Source: Bacteroidota bacterium (GTDB lineage: Bacteria > Bacteroidota > Bacteroidia > Bacteroidales > Porphyromonadaceae). From it: a stretch of DNA of 30,680 nucleotides. Below are positions 7,644 through 16,540 of this stretch, piece after piece. Made by a program: the position numbers and the translations under genes. The stretch lies in the NCBI GenBank assembly GCA_023388555.1, contig JAEWGA010000004.1:1-30680 (forward strand), in the 5' to 3' direction. How positions within the stretch are numbered: position 1 is the first letter of the stretch; each line of letters opens with the position of its first letter. The notes beneath the pieces are model-generated. The model saw nothing but the letters and a program-made list of their open reading frames with translations, was not told the origin of the DNA and made no database searches.

Positions 7644-8744
7644 ATGAATTCCATTTCGTCGGCTTCAAGCAACGCCCCCTCTGTACTCTTAATTTATACT
7701 GGAGGTACAATAGGTATGATAGCCAACCCCGAAACAGGCGTGCTGGAAGCATTCGACTTTGAATATATCGAGCAACACGTCCCCGAGATACAACGCTTTG
7801 GGTACCATATAGATACCATTTCGTTTAAGTCGGCCATCGACTCTTCGGATATGGGACCAGCCTGCTGGGTGGACATTGTGCGGATTATAGAAGAGCATTA
7901 CGAGCAGTACGACGGCTTTGTGGTACTGCACGGGACCGACACCATGGCCTACACCGCCTCTGCCCTGAGCTTTATGCTGGAGCACTTATCCAAGCCAGTA
8001 GTACTCACAGGCTCGCAACTGCCCATAGGAATGCTCCGAACCGATGGTAAGGAAAACCTTATAGCCTCGCTGGAAATAGCCGCTGCACGCGACGAGCAAG
8101 GGCTTCCCTATGTGAGCGAGGTGTGCGTGCTGTTTAACGACTTATTACTACGCGGTAACCGCACAACAAAAACGTGTGCCGACCAGTTTGCAGCGTTTGC
8201 ATCGCCTAACCTGCCAGCACTTGCCGAGGTGGGGATAGATATCCACTACGACCGCGCCCTACTGCGCCCCGCCGCAGGTACCCCCCTTAAATGCCACACC
8301 GTACTAAACGAGCATGTGGTGGTACTGAAGCTCTTCCCTGGTATTAGTGCCTCTACCGTTCGTGGCATCTTGAACACCGAGGGACTGAAAGGTGTGGTGC
8401 TGGAAACCTACGGCAGTGGCAATGCACCTACGTCCGACTGGTTTATAAACGAAATAAGACAAGCCGTGCAACGCGGCATAGTTATTGTCAATGTAACACA
8501 ATGCACCCGCGGTACCGTGGTTATGCACCGTTACGACACCGGGAACAGGCTGTTATGTGCAGGCGTGGTAAGCGGTTACGATAGTACCACCGAGGCAGCC
8601 GTAACCAAATTAATGTTCCTGTTAGGGCAAGGCATACCTACCGAGGAGGTGAAACGCCTGTTACAAACCGACTTGGCGGGCGAGCTAACACTGGAGCATA
8701 ACCTCCCCTCGCCTTATGTATTAAGCTCCAGGTGTTTGAAATAA
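7644..8744 (+). CDS. ansA: Type I (cytoplasmic) L-asparaginase
   Basis: This 366-aa enzyme hydrolyses L-asparagine to aspartate and ammonia in the cytoplasm. The N-terminal nucleophile motif YTGGTIGM is at residues 18-25 (Thr22 as the first catalytic Thr), and the second motif HGTDTM at 96-101 supplies the second Thr-Asp pair. TGSQLPIGMLRTDGKEN at 122-138 is the conserved segment of the AnsA subfamily. There is no signal peptide, which fits the type I cytosolic form rather than periplasmic AnsB. Length is slightly above the E. coli AnsA value because of about 12 extra N-terminal residues. The stop overlaps the next start as TAATG, so translation of the two is coupled. Aspartate and ammonia release fits an amino-acid-fermenting Bacteroidales lifestyle (inference). 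Regulation may act through the palindromes at 7610-7630. Confidence 0.95.
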   Translation: MNSISSASSNAPSVLLIYTGGTIGMIANPETGVLEAFDFEYIEQHVPEIQRFGYHIDTISFKSAIDSSDMGPACWVDIVRIIEEHYEQYDGFVVLHGTDTMAYTASALSFMLEHLSKPVVLTGSQLPIGMLRTDGKENLIASLEIAAARDEQGLPYVSEVCVLFNDLLLRGNRTTKTCADQFAAFASPNLPALAEVGIDIHYDRALLRPAAGTPLKCHTVLNEHVVVLKLFPGISASTVRGILNTEGLKGVVLETYGSGNAPTSDWFINEIRQAVQRGIVIVNVTQCTRGTVVMHRYDTGNRLLCAGVVSGYDSTTEAAVTKLMFLLGQGIPTEEVKRLLQTDLAGELTLEHNLPSPYVLSSRCLK

Positions 8745-9625
8745 TGCACAAACCCGAACATAACCTACTCTTCCCCGCCAACGAATGGGGTATTACTCCA
8801 AACCTTACGGCTTACGACTCGTACCGCTTTGTGAGCTTGGGTAGCGGTAGCAGTGGCAACGCCTACCTGCTGGAATACCATGGAGTGCGCCTACTGATAG
8901 ATGCTGGCATTGCACCCCGTACCCTACGCACCCTCCTCCAAAATAACGGTTGCGCCCCCGAAGCCTTAACCGCCATATTCATAACCCATGACCACGCCGA
9001 CCACGTGAGGGGGGTGGGCGTGCTGGCATCCCGGTACAACATACCAGTATACGCCTCGCCCACAGTAGCCACAACCCTTAGGACGAGCCGCTATATATCC
9101 GAAGACTTAACACCCTTTTTGCGCCCTATGCCCGTAGGAACTACCGAAACAATGGGCGATTTACGTATAACCTCCTTTGAAGTACCGCACGACAGCAGCC
9201 AAAACGTTGGTTACCTACTGGAATGCCCTGCCGGCACCTTTGTGTTGGTAACCGATGTAGGGCATATCACCTCCGACATATCGTGGGCTGTGGGGCAAGC
9301 TAACTTCTTGGTATTGGAGTCCAACTACGACCCCGAAATGCTAAGGAACGGTACTTACCCCGACTTTCTGAAGGCGCGCATCACCAACGGCACAGGGCAT
9401 ATCAGCAACGTGCAGGCGGCCGAGTTTATGGCAAAACATTACCATTTGGACTTGTCCTACCTTGCCCTATGCCATTTAAGCAAGGAAAACAACCACCCCC
9501 TCTTGGCTTGGAAAACAATGGAGCACCGCCTCTCGGCAGAAGGCATTAGGATAGGCAAGGACTTGGAGCTGTTAACCCTAAAACGGGCTGTACCCTCGGA
9601 CGTTGCCTTCCTTAAGAAAAAATAG
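8744..9625 (+). CDS. YycJ/WalJ-type metallo-beta-lactamase-fold hydrolase
   Basis: This 293-aa protein starts at the ATG overlapping the ansA stop (TAATG). A GTG at 8732 would add four residues and is less likely. It opens the MBL fold with SLGSGSSGNA at 31-40, the signature of the YycJ/WalJ branch. The metal-binding block THDHADH is at 81-87, with His149 (VPHDS), Asp171 (TDVGH) and a later LESNYDPEML at 191-200, then GHISN and CHLSKENNHP toward the C-terminus. These residues form a complete di-metal site. Members are related to RNase Z and DNA-processing MBL enzymes, and YycJ proteins have been proposed to act as nucleases in cell-wall or DNA maintenance; the exact substrate is uncertain. 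No signal peptide or membrane segment is seen, so it should be cytoplasmic. Confidence 0.9.
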   Translation: MHKPEHNLLFPANEWGITPNLTAYDSYRFVSLGSGSSGNAYLLEYHGVRLLIDAGIAPRTLRTLLQNNGCAPEALTAIFITHDHADHVRGVGVLASRYNIPVYASPTVATTLRTSRYISEDLTPFLRPMPVGTTETMGDLRITSFEVPHDSSQNVGYLLECPAGTFVLVTDVGHITSDISWAVGQANFLVLESNYDPEMLRNGTYPDFLKARITNGTGHISNVQAAEFMAKHYHLDLSYLALCHLSKENNHPLLAWKTMEHRLSAEGIRIGKDLELLTLKRAVPSDVAFLKKK

Positions 9626-9667
9626 CCCCTCCTGCTGTAAAACCGTTAGTTTGCCCCTACTCTTTTG

Positions 9668-9675
9668 TATATTTG
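9668..9675 (+). promoter_or_regulatory. Candidate -7 box for the rsh-rpe-comEC unit
   Basis: TATATTTG is an exact TAnnTTTG match in the 97-nt gap before the ppGpp enzyme, 48 nt upstream of its ATG. A TTTG lies at 9650-9653, but its 14-nt spacing is shorter than the usual about 19-21, so this is only a candidate. No terminator hairpin is evident after the upstream gene, so read-through is also possible. Confidence 0.4.
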
Positions 9676-9722
9676 TTCCAAAGCCGTTGTATTTTCCTTA
9701 GTACACTTTTGCACCATTCGCC

Positions 9723-11963
9723 ATGAATACTACTCAACCAACCCCCGAAGAACAAGTAACGGTTAGGGCCTTTGAGAAGCTATTATCGGACTACCTGGAC
9801 ACCAACCACCGCAAGCGTAGCAACGTTATTATAAAGGCGTTCGACTTAGCACGCAAGGCACACGCCGGGGTAAAACGCAAGAGCGGAGAACCTTACATAC
9901 TACACCCCATAGCAGTAGCGGATATAGTATGCAACGAGATAGGGTTAGGCTCCACCTCCATAGCCTCTGCCCTATTGCACGATGTAGTGGAAGATACGGA
10001 CTACACCGTGGAGGACATACGGGATATGTTTGGAAACTCCATAGCCATTATTGTGGAGGGGCTAACCAAACTCTCGGGCGAGATATTGGCACAAATGAAC
10101 TTAGGGCAAGACGCCTCGGCACAACTGGAAAACATACGGCGCCTGTTGCTTACCGCCAATAAAGACATACGGGTTATCTTGGTAAAAATAGCCGACAGGT
10201 TGCACAACATGCGCACCCTTTCCAGTATGCCCGAAGCCAAACAAGCCAAAATAGCTGCCGAGACACGGTTGTTTTACTCCCACTTGGCAGAACGGTTGGG
10301 GATGTACAACATAATGTCCGAGCTACAAGACCTCTCGTTAAAGTACGACCACCCCGAGGAGTACACCTCCATTCAGCAACAACTGGCCGAAACACACGAA
10401 AAACGCGACACCCTGTACGGGCACTTCTACTCCATAGTAAAAAACGACCTGGATGCCACAGGGCTGAGCTACGAAATACAGTACCGCGAAAAGTCCATTT
10501 ATTCCATTTGGAATAAGATGAAATCCAAGAACTTACCGTTCAACGAAATTTACGACTTATTTGCTATACGTATTATCTTCGACCCCGCTTCGGCCCAAAG
10601 CGAGTACAACGACTGCTTTCGCATATACCGCGCCATAGTGTCGCACTTTAGCATTAAAGGCGACCGTATACGCGACTGGTTATCCAGGCCCAAAGACAAC
10701 GGCTACCAAGCCTTACATGTCACCGTGATGGGGCCTACCGGCGAGTGGATAGAAATTCAAATACGCTCGCGCCGAATGCACGAAATGGCCGAGAAAGGGC
10801 TGGCGGCCCACTGGCGGTACAAACAACACTCGGACACGGTGGACGAAGTAGAGGATAAAATACTAAACAACGTAAAAGCACTGCTTAACAACCCGGGTCC
10901 TAATGCGTCGGACGACTACGAAACCATGATGTACAAGTTTTCGGCGCAAGATATCCTACTGTTCACCAAAGAGGGCGCAAAAGTGCGTACAACACAAGGA
11001 TTTACCGTTTTGGACTTTGCTTACCAACTGGACGCCCAGTTAGGAGAACATTGCATAGGAGCCAAAGTAAACCACGAAATGGTGAGCATAGACCATATTT
11101 TAAATAATGGCGACCAGGTGGAGATACTTACCACAACAAAAACACACCCCAAAGAAGAGTGGCTCCTCTACGTTAAAAGTCCCTATGCCCGGAGGCATAT
11201 CCAGCGCTACCTCACCAATGCCCGCAGCAAAAATGTAGAAGAAGGAAAACAAAAACTGGAAAGCTTTGCAAAACAGTACGGATACTCCCTATCCGAGCTG
11301 GTAAAAGAAAACGGATCGGTGCTGAGCTTCTCCTCAAAAGAGGACTTCTACTATGCCATAAGTAAGGACAGCATACGGTTATCGCGCGACTTACTGGAGG
11401 AGCTACAAGACACCTTGGAGCTATCCCAAATACAACCGCTGGACGAAACGGGACAAGCATCGTGGAACTCGGACGAAACCCAAGTACCCGCCATAGACCG
11501 TAGCCAAAAAGGCATATACACCCTAACTGCTACCGATGGCAAACGTAACTACATACGAGCAACATGTTGCAGGCCTATCATGGGCGACGATGTTCACGGC
11601 CTCCTGAACGAAGCCAACCAGGTGGTGGTACACAAGAAATACTGCCCCGAAGCAATCAAACTTAAAGCAATGAAAGGCGACTCCATTGTACCAGTGGTAT
11701 GGGGTGCACACGTAAACTCCACCTTTGGGGTAACCTTGCATATGGAAGGCGCCAACTTAGAAGGGTTTGTGCATAATATCACCAGCACACTGCGCCACCG
11801 GCATATTGTACTTACCGGAATCTCCTTCACCAGTACCAAAGAACGTGCCGTAGGACATATTACAGTACGTATACCCAACACCACCGAGTTAGAATTGCTA
11901 ACCCGAAAGCTGCGCGACGAAAACGAGTTGCTACGCATCTACAAGTCCGACACCCCCCACTAA
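9723..11963 (+). CDS. RelA/SpoT bifunctional (p)ppGpp synthetase/hydrolase
   Basis: This 746-aa RSH enzyme makes and degrades the stringent-response alarmones (p)ppGpp. The hydrolase HD domain spans about 30-190, with His61, the HDVVEDT motif at 86-92 and KIADRLHNMRT at 155-165 all intact, so hydrolysis should be active. The synthetase domain follows at about 240-365: YREKSIYSIWNKM at 254-266, DLFAIRIIF at 278-286, NGYQALH at 327-333 and EIQIRS at 344-349. A TGS domain lies at about 410-470 and ends in GDQVEILT, and a C-terminal ACT-like domain at about 670-746. The length and domain order match long RSH proteins. Both catalytic centres look complete, which favours the Rel/SpoT type over a synthetase-only RelA. 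It is followed by rpe 18 nt later. Confidence 0.97.
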   Translation: MNTTQPTPEEQVTVRAFEKLLSDYLDTNHRKRSNVIIKAFDLARKAHAGVKRKSGEPYILHPIAVADIVCNEIGLGSTSIASALLHDVVEDTDYTVEDIRDMFGNSIAIIVEGLTKLSGEILAQMNLGQDASAQLENIRRLLLTANKDIRVILVKIADRLHNMRTLSSMPEAKQAKIAAETRLFYSHLAERLGMYNIMSELQDLSLKYDHPEEYTSIQQQLAETHEKRDTLYGHFYSIVKNDLDATGLSYEIQYREKSIYSIWNKMKSKNLPFNEIYDLFAIRIIFDPASAQSEYNDCFRIYRAIVSHFSIKGDRIRDWLSRPKDNGYQALHVTVMGPTGEWIEIQIRSRRMHEMAEKGLAAHWRYKQHSDTVDEVEDKILNNVKALLNNPGPNASDDYETMMYKFSAQDILLFTKEGAKVRTTQGFTVLDFAYQLDAQLGEHCIGAKVNHEMVSIDHILNNGDQVEILTTTKTHPKEEWLLYVKSPYARRHIQRYLTNARSKNVEEGKQKLESFAKQYGYSLSELVKENGSVLSFSSKEDFYYAISKDSIRLSRDLLEELQDTLELSQIQPLDETGQASWNSDETQVPAIDRSQKGIYTLTATDGKRNYIRATCCRPIMGDDVHGLLNEANQVVVHKKYCPEAIKLKAMKGDSIVPVVWGAHVNSTFGVTLHMEGANLEGFVHNITSTLRHRHIVLTGISFTSTKERAVGHITVRIPNTTELELLTRKLRDENELLRIYKSDTPH

Positions 11964-11981
11964 TCCCCTTACACTATCAAC

Positions 11982-12635
11982 ATGCAACGAAAAAGAATTA
12001 TAGCCCCCTCGATGCTCTCGGCCAACTTTTTACACCTTGCCGAGGGTGTGGACATGGTAAACCAGTCGGCCGCAGAATGGATTCACCTTGATATTATGGA
12101 CGGCAGCTTTGTCCCCAACATATCCTTTGGCTTACCTGTGGTAGAAGCAATATCGGCAGCTACGGAGAAAGTGAGCGACTGCCATTTGATGATAGTTAAC
12201 CCCGAGCGTTATGTATCCGACTTTGCACGAGCCGGTGCCAACGTGCTAACCGTTCATTACGAAGCCTGTACACACCTGCACCGCACGCTGCAAGCTATTC
12301 ATGCCGAAGGGATGAAGGCCGGCATAGCCCTAAACCCACATACCCCCGTAGAGCTATTGGCCGATATTTTACCCGATGCGGACTTGGTCCTCGTGATGTC
12401 CGTAAACCCTGGCTTTGGAGGGCAAAAGTTCATTTTCCGCGCTTTGGACAAAGTGCGCCGCCTGCGTCAGTTAATAGACCAAGAGGGGTACGACTGCGTT
12501 ATAGAGGTAGATGGCGGAGTTAATGCTGCCACCGCCCCCTTGTTATGGGATGCAGGAGCCGACATTTTAGTAGCTGGCAGCTTCGTTTTTGGTGCACCCA
12601 GCCCCCAAGCAGCCATAGAGCAACTGCTCCAGTAA
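11982..12635 (+). CDS. rpe: Ribulose-phosphate 3-epimerase
   Basis: This 217-aa TIM-barrel enzyme interconverts ribulose 5-phosphate and xylulose 5-phosphate in the pentose phosphate pathway. The family motifs are all present: APSMLSANF at 8-16 with the active-site Ser, HLDIMDGSFVPN at 35-46 with metal ligand His35 and catalytic Asp37, His68 as a further ligand, MSVNPGFGGQ at 139-148 for phosphate binding, and VDGGVN at 176-181 with the second catalytic Asp. Length is typical. It sits 18 nt after the RSH gene and 13 nt before comEC, so the three are likely co-transcribed. Confidence 0.98.
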   Translation: MQRKRIIAPSMLSANFLHLAEGVDMVNQSAAEWIHLDIMDGSFVPNISFGLPVVEAISAATEKVSDCHLMIVNPERYVSDFARAGANVLTVHYEACTHLHRTLQAIHAEGMKAGIALNPHTPVELLADILPDADLVLVMSVNPGFGGQKFIFRALDKVRRLRQLIDQEGYDCVIEVDGGVNAATAPLLWDAGADILVAGSFVFGAPSPQAAIEQLLQ

Positions 12636-12648
12636 CCCTACCGCAGGT

Positions 12649-14169
12649 ATGGCACACGCTAATAGCCTGGCCGTTGAATACCTTAACCGCCCCGCCCTAA
12701 GGGTGCTGTTGGCAAGCCTGGGAGCCTACTTCTTATACCTTATACACCCTTTTGCCCCGCTAATAGTAGGGCTAACCACCCTATGCTTAGGTGCCATTGG
12801 GGCATGGCGGTATAACCAGTGGGCCATAATGGTAGCTGGTGGCTGGATGAGCTTATACGGAGGCTATATGCACTATTACCACAGTAGCCATAGCCTGCTA
12901 AACAACAACCAAACACTGTATGAGCTGCCCGCTTACGTTATAAAACAACAAAGCCCAACAAGCTACCAAATGCAGCCTGTGGGCAATCCTGCCACCATGC
13001 AAGTTATGGTGCCGAGCCATTTGACACCTACCGCCCCGCTGCCCGGAGATAAGGTTGTTGCGGACATAGCCTTGCAACCCGTGCTCTTAAACGGGGATAA
13101 AAAGTGGGCCCTCCATTCCTGGGCAGAGGGCATCTTTACAAAGGGTACAGTGCAATATTTCAGGGCGCAAGAAAAAGCCAACACCCCACCGCTACAAGCT
13201 ACCTTAAACCGGTGGAGGGTACGCATCTCCGAGTATTTCCACAAAGCTACCCAACCCCACCTTACCAGCGTTGAACAGAGCCTGATTTATGCTCTTATTT
13301 TGGGCGATAGGCGCGAGTTACCCACTCTCCTTAAAACCGACTTTACCAAAGCCGGCGGAGCGCACCTTTTGGCTGTAAGTGGCTTCCACCTGAGTATTAT
13401 ATGGGCATTGTTAAGTAGTTTTATTGCGGTACGCAGGAATAGTTTACACGCTCATGCCTACCGCTGGATAGCAGCAGGCATACTACTGTTGGGGTTACTG
13501 CTGTACACCTTTATAACAGGGGCTAACCCTGCTACCGTTAGGGCGTGGACTATGGTGACGATACTAACCGTTACAAAGCTACTATGGCAACGGATGGACT
13601 CCGTGCAGCTACTAAGCCTTACCCTTGTGCTTATGGCGTTGGTAAACCCGTTTTGTTGGGGAAGCATAGGACTGATACTAAGCGGTAGTGCCGTGTGGGG
13701 TATATTGGTACTTAAACCCTTGCTGGACCTTTTGTATTCTCCCCAAAACAAGTTAGCCCAATATTTGCTTAGCCTTGTTTACGTGAGTATTGCAGCACAA
13801 GTAGCAACCCTTCCCTGGGTTATTTATTACTTTGGGAGTTTCCCGCTTGCCGGCCTGCTCAGTGCAATACCCCTTACCTTGCTGGCCACCATAGTTATAT
13901 TAATAGGATTGGGCTACCTGTTGCTGTGTGGCATACCAGTGTTAGCCTGGCTGTTAAGTCCTTTTTACAAGGGGGCTTGTTGGTTGCTCCTGAAAAGCAT
14001 TGAGGCGTTTGCCCAAATAGGAAGTATTGCCGTTCCCAATACCGAGCAAGCCGGCACTCCACTCCTTATAGCACTGTACTATGCCGTTTTGGTTATTTGC
14101 TACCCACACCTACACGAGGCGTTAAAACGGTGGAACAACAGGAGAAGCACCGCCTACAAGTTTGCGTAA
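12649..14169 (+). CDS. comEC: ComEC/Rec2-type DNA uptake channel, short form
   Basis: This 506-aa polytopic membrane protein matches the competence (ComEC/Rec2) domain, the inner-membrane channel for single-stranded DNA during transformation. Two hydrophobic segments lie at about 17-70, followed by a soluble region (90-190) that would be the OB-fold-like DUF4131 part. The Competence domain starts with ALILGDRRELPTLLKTDF near 220 and AHLLAVSGFHLSII near 240, then about eight to ten membrane segments to residue 490. The C-terminal metallo-beta-lactamase domain present in longer homologues such as B. subtilis ComEC is absent, as is common in Bacteroidetes. No other competence gene is in the window. 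The downstream gene is convergent, only 28 nt away, with no clear terminator in between. Confidence 0.9.
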   Translation: MAHANSLAVEYLNRPALRVLLASLGAYFLYLIHPFAPLIVGLTTLCLGAIGAWRYNQWAIMVAGGWMSLYGGYMHYYHSSHSLLNNNQTLYELPAYVIKQQSPTSYQMQPVGNPATMQVMVPSHLTPTAPLPGDKVVADIALQPVLLNGDKKWALHSWAEGIFTKGTVQYFRAQEKANTPPLQATLNRWRVRISEYFHKATQPHLTSVEQSLIYALILGDRRELPTLLKTDFTKAGGAHLLAVSGFHLSIIWALLSSFIAVRRNSLHAHAYRWIAAGILLLGLLLYTFITGANPATVRAWTMVTILTVTKLLWQRMDSVQLLSLTLVLMALVNPFCWGSIGLILSGSAVWGILVLKPLLDLLYSPQNKLAQYLLSLVYVSIAAQVATLPWVIYYFGSFPLAGLLSAIPLTLLATIVILIGLGYLLLCGIPVLAWLLSPFYKGACWLLLKSIEAFAQIGSIAVPNTEQAGTPLLIALYYAVLVICYPHLHEALKRWNNRRSTAYKFA

Positions 14170-14197
14170 CAGGCGCAACACCGCAGGGCTTAAACCA

Positions 14198-15658
14198 TTA
14201 AAAGGACTCTTCGGCGGAGCTGAACAGCAAGTTAGGGGGAGATATGAAGTAAAGTTTCTCGGTGGCCCTCGTCATGGCGGTATATAGCCAGCGGATAAAC
14301 TGTTCGTCCACCACCTCGGGCCGCAAAAAGGGCAAAGAGATGTAGACATGGCGCCACTGCCCCCCCTGGGATTTGTGACACGTCATGGCACAGGCGTACT
14401 TTACTTGCAGGGCGTTAAGGTAGGGGTCCTCCCTAAGTGCCTTAAACAGTTTTCGTTTGTTGTTTACATCTGTGTAACTGGTCATCACTGCTTGGTACAA
14501 CGCTTGGCGCTGCTCCGACGTTAAAGAAGCCACCCCGCTGTTTAGGGTATCCAACAATAACTGGGCCGATACGTAGCCACCATCGGGGTCCTGTAATTCG
14601 GCCTTACAGAAATGAAACCCATAACGCTCGTGGGGGGCCGAGCAGTGCAACACCTTCAGGACCTCTCCGTTGGCAATGAAAGCACTTGTGGGGCGGTCCG
14701 TTTCGTCGAATGGTATATGCAGGTAGTTATTTCTGCAAACCATAAGGTATTCCCCCCGGGCAATAGGCTCTTCGTAAAACAAACTGCGGAACCTTATTTC
14801 ACGGTTCAGCTGTTCGGCCTCACGATTGGAGCGTGTAATAACCAATGTTTCCTCCCGCCCCACCTTTCGGTAAGAGGACTCCAAGGTACTGGGAAAGTCG
14901 TAGCCGGAAATAACGTGGACCTCCTGCCCCGTAGGAGTGGGCAACAAAGGAGCCTGCCACACCCCACCGTTGGACTGCATTTCTTGTAACAAAGCACGTA
15001 GCTTTACGGAAAGGCCTACAATTTCGCCCGATGCCTCCTGGCGCACCACATCCAACAAAGCACCTTGGTAGAGCGGATAGCCATATTGTGCCAGGTAGTT
15101 GGGGTCCATAGCCGGGCTATATTCGGACGAAACGGGAGGCAGCTGGGCATCATCGCCCACAAAAACCACCTGAGCATCGCGCACTCCCATACAGTACTCC
15201 AACAGGTCGTCCAACAACTGTCCGCTCCCAAAGGGGTTAAACCCTTCGGACTGGTTGGAAATCATGGAGGCCTCGTCCACAATATAAACCGTTCCACGAC
15301 GGTCCCTGTTGTTTCCCACCTTAAAAGCCTCTTCGGCCTGAGGGTCCTGGTTTTGTTGCCTGTAAATTTCTTTATGAATAGTTTGGGCTGGCGCTTGGCA
15401 ATAGTTTTGTAATACCTTAGCAGCCCTCCCTGTGGGAGCTAACAGCCTATACATGCGGCGTTGCTGGCGCAAGGCTTTTACCACTGCCCCTAATAGGCTG
15501 GACTTCCCCGTTCCGGCATATCCCCGTAGTATATATATGGAGTGCGGGGGGGCTTCGTCCAGAAAAAGGGACAACGAGTTTATAACCTCATTTTGCGAAG
15601 AAGTGGGCACATAAGCAAAAGCCGAACGGATAAGTGTAGCACAACTGGTAGGCTTCAT
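14198..15658 (-). CDS. Compact RecD-like SF1 DNA helicase
   Basis: This is a 486-aa protein from the ATG at 15658. The frame stays open upstream to 16024, but that extension overlaps the divergent gene and shows no domain, so I reject it. SF1 helicase motifs are complete: Walker A GYAGTGKSS at 46-54, Ia APTGRAAKVL at 74-83, Walker B VDEASM at 127-132, motif III GDDAQLPPV at 168-176, a UvrD_C_2-type TCHKSQGGQW at 426-435 and motif VI YTAMTRATEKLYF at 459-471. The order and the CHKSQG form point to the RecD/RecD2 branch, 5'-3' helicases in recombination and repair. It is much shorter than RecD2 because the N-terminal region is missing. No RecB or RecC lies nearby, so it probably works alone. 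It is divergent from the pseudopilin-like gene. Confidence 0.9.
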   Translation of the reverse strand: MKPTSCATLIRSAFAYVPTSSQNEVINSLSLFLDEAPPHSIYILRGYAGTGKSSLLGAVVKALRQQRRMYRLLAPTGRAAKVLQNYCQAPAQTIHKEIYRQQNQDPQAEEAFKVGNNRDRRGTVYIVDEASMISNQSEGFNPFGSGQLLDDLLEYCMGVRDAQVVFVGDDAQLPPVSSEYSPAMDPNYLAQYGYPLYQGALLDVVRQEASGEIVGLSVKLRALLQEMQSNGGVWQAPLLPTPTGQEVHVISGYDFPSTLESSYRKVGREETLVITRSNREAEQLNREIRFRSLFYEEPIARGEYLMVCRNNYLHIPFDETDRPTSAFIANGEVLKVLHCSAPHERYGFHFCKAELQDPDGGYVSAQLLLDTLNSGVASLTSEQRQALYQAVMTSYTDVNNKRKLFKALREDPYLNALQVKYACAMTCHKSQGGQWRHVYISLPFLRPEVVDEQFIRWLYTAMTRATEKLYFISPPNLLFSSAEESF

Positions 15659-15714
15659 CTCTTTTTTTTTCAATAAAGTACGGTGCGAAAGGTAGTTTTT
15701 ACCGATAAAGTTCT

Positions 15715-15722
15715 TACATTTG
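15715..15722 (+). promoter_or_regulatory. Candidate -7 box for the pseudopilin-like/DUF3822/rsmD unit
   Basis: TACATTTG is an exact TAnnTTTG match in the 144-nt divergent gap and is identical to the -7 box proposed for susC. It would give a leader of about 70 nt before the start at 15803. A poly-T stretch lies 15 nt upstream, but no clean -33 TTTG. No obvious box was found for the divergent helicase gene. Confidence 0.4.
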
Positions 15723-15802
15723 CCATAAGAGACTCCCTCCCACCATTGGGGGTAGCCTCTGTTTGGATTTTGATGTATACAAAATAACCAATTATAATCC
15801 GC

Positions 15803-16507
15803 ATGAAAACAATCTTTAAGGTACTCCTCGTCCTTGCCGTAATAGGGTTGGCTTATGTTGCAACCCAAAGCATTTTGGGACCTATCCGTTTTAAAGACGA
15901 AAAAACAGCGCGTGAAAAGCTTATTATTGCCAAGCTGATGGATATCCGGAAGGCGCAAGTTGCGTACAAGTCCGTACACCAATACCACGCAGCTTCGTTC
16001 TCGGAGCTTACAAACTGGTTGCAAAACGGTAAAATACCCGCTGTACGCAAGGAGGGCGAACTAACCGAGAAACAATTAGAGTCCGGAATGACCGAAGAAA
16101 AAGCCGTAGCCATTGTGAACAAAGCTAAAGCTACCGGCAAGTGGGACGAAGCCGAGAAAGAGGGGCTGAGCCGCGTTATAAATGGGGTACGCCAATCCTT
16201 TACACGTGACACCACTTGGGTTAATGCTGCCGAGAACTTATTCCCAGCAGGCTATGCAGTGCAGGACTTAGGGCTTGTGCCTGGGACCTCTGCCACCTTC
16301 GATATGGACACCGCCAGTGTGGCTACCGCCTCGGGATTCAACATTAAGGTATTCCAAGCAGCAGTACCCTACACCACTTACTTAGGCGACCTGGATAAAA
16401 TGGAAGTGGACAACCTGGTGGACTTTGCTACCAAACTGAACCGCTACCCTGGCCTTAAAGTGGGCTCGCTAACCGAAGTGAACAACAACGCAGGTAACTG
16501 GGAGTAA
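15803..16507 (+). CDS. Membrane-anchored pseudopilin-like hypothetical protein
   Basis: I do not recognise a named family for this 234-aa protein. It has a short basic start, one hydrophobic helix (about 5-25) and then an amphipathic helix with DIRKAQVAYKSVHQYHAASF near 47-66 and SELTNWL after it. This pattern of one N-terminal membrane helix running into 'iR.AQ.aY....g.Ya.sf.eL..wl' resembles type II secretion or type IV pseudopilins after processing, although no canonical prepilin peptidase site (G-FxxxE) is present. The rest is soluble and ends in a short Asn/Gly-rich tail. It is the first gene of a plus-strand unit and lies 33 nt before the DUF3822 gene. The pseudopilin idea is inference from the helix pattern; a simple anchored periplasmic protein is the alternative. 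Confidence 0.45.
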   Translation: MKTIFKVLLVLAVIGLAYVATQSILGPIRFKDEKTAREKLIIAKLMDIRKAQVAYKSVHQYHAASFSELTNWLQNGKIPAVRKEGELTEKQLESGMTEEKAVAIVNKAKATGKWDEAEKEGLSRVINGVRQSFTRDTTWVNAAENLFPAGYAVQDLGLVPGTSATFDMDTASVATASGFNIKVFQAAVPYTTYLGDLDKMEVDNLVDFATKLNRYPGLKVGSLTEVNNNAGNWE

Positions 16508-16540
16508 CCCCTTAACCCTATTTGCATCGTAACAAGCATT

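Noticed and set aside
15659..16024. N-terminal extension of the RecD-like helicase by 122 residues
   Set aside because: It overlaps the start of the divergent pseudopilin-like gene, shows no domain, and the ATG at 15658 gives a normal start just ahead of the helicase core.
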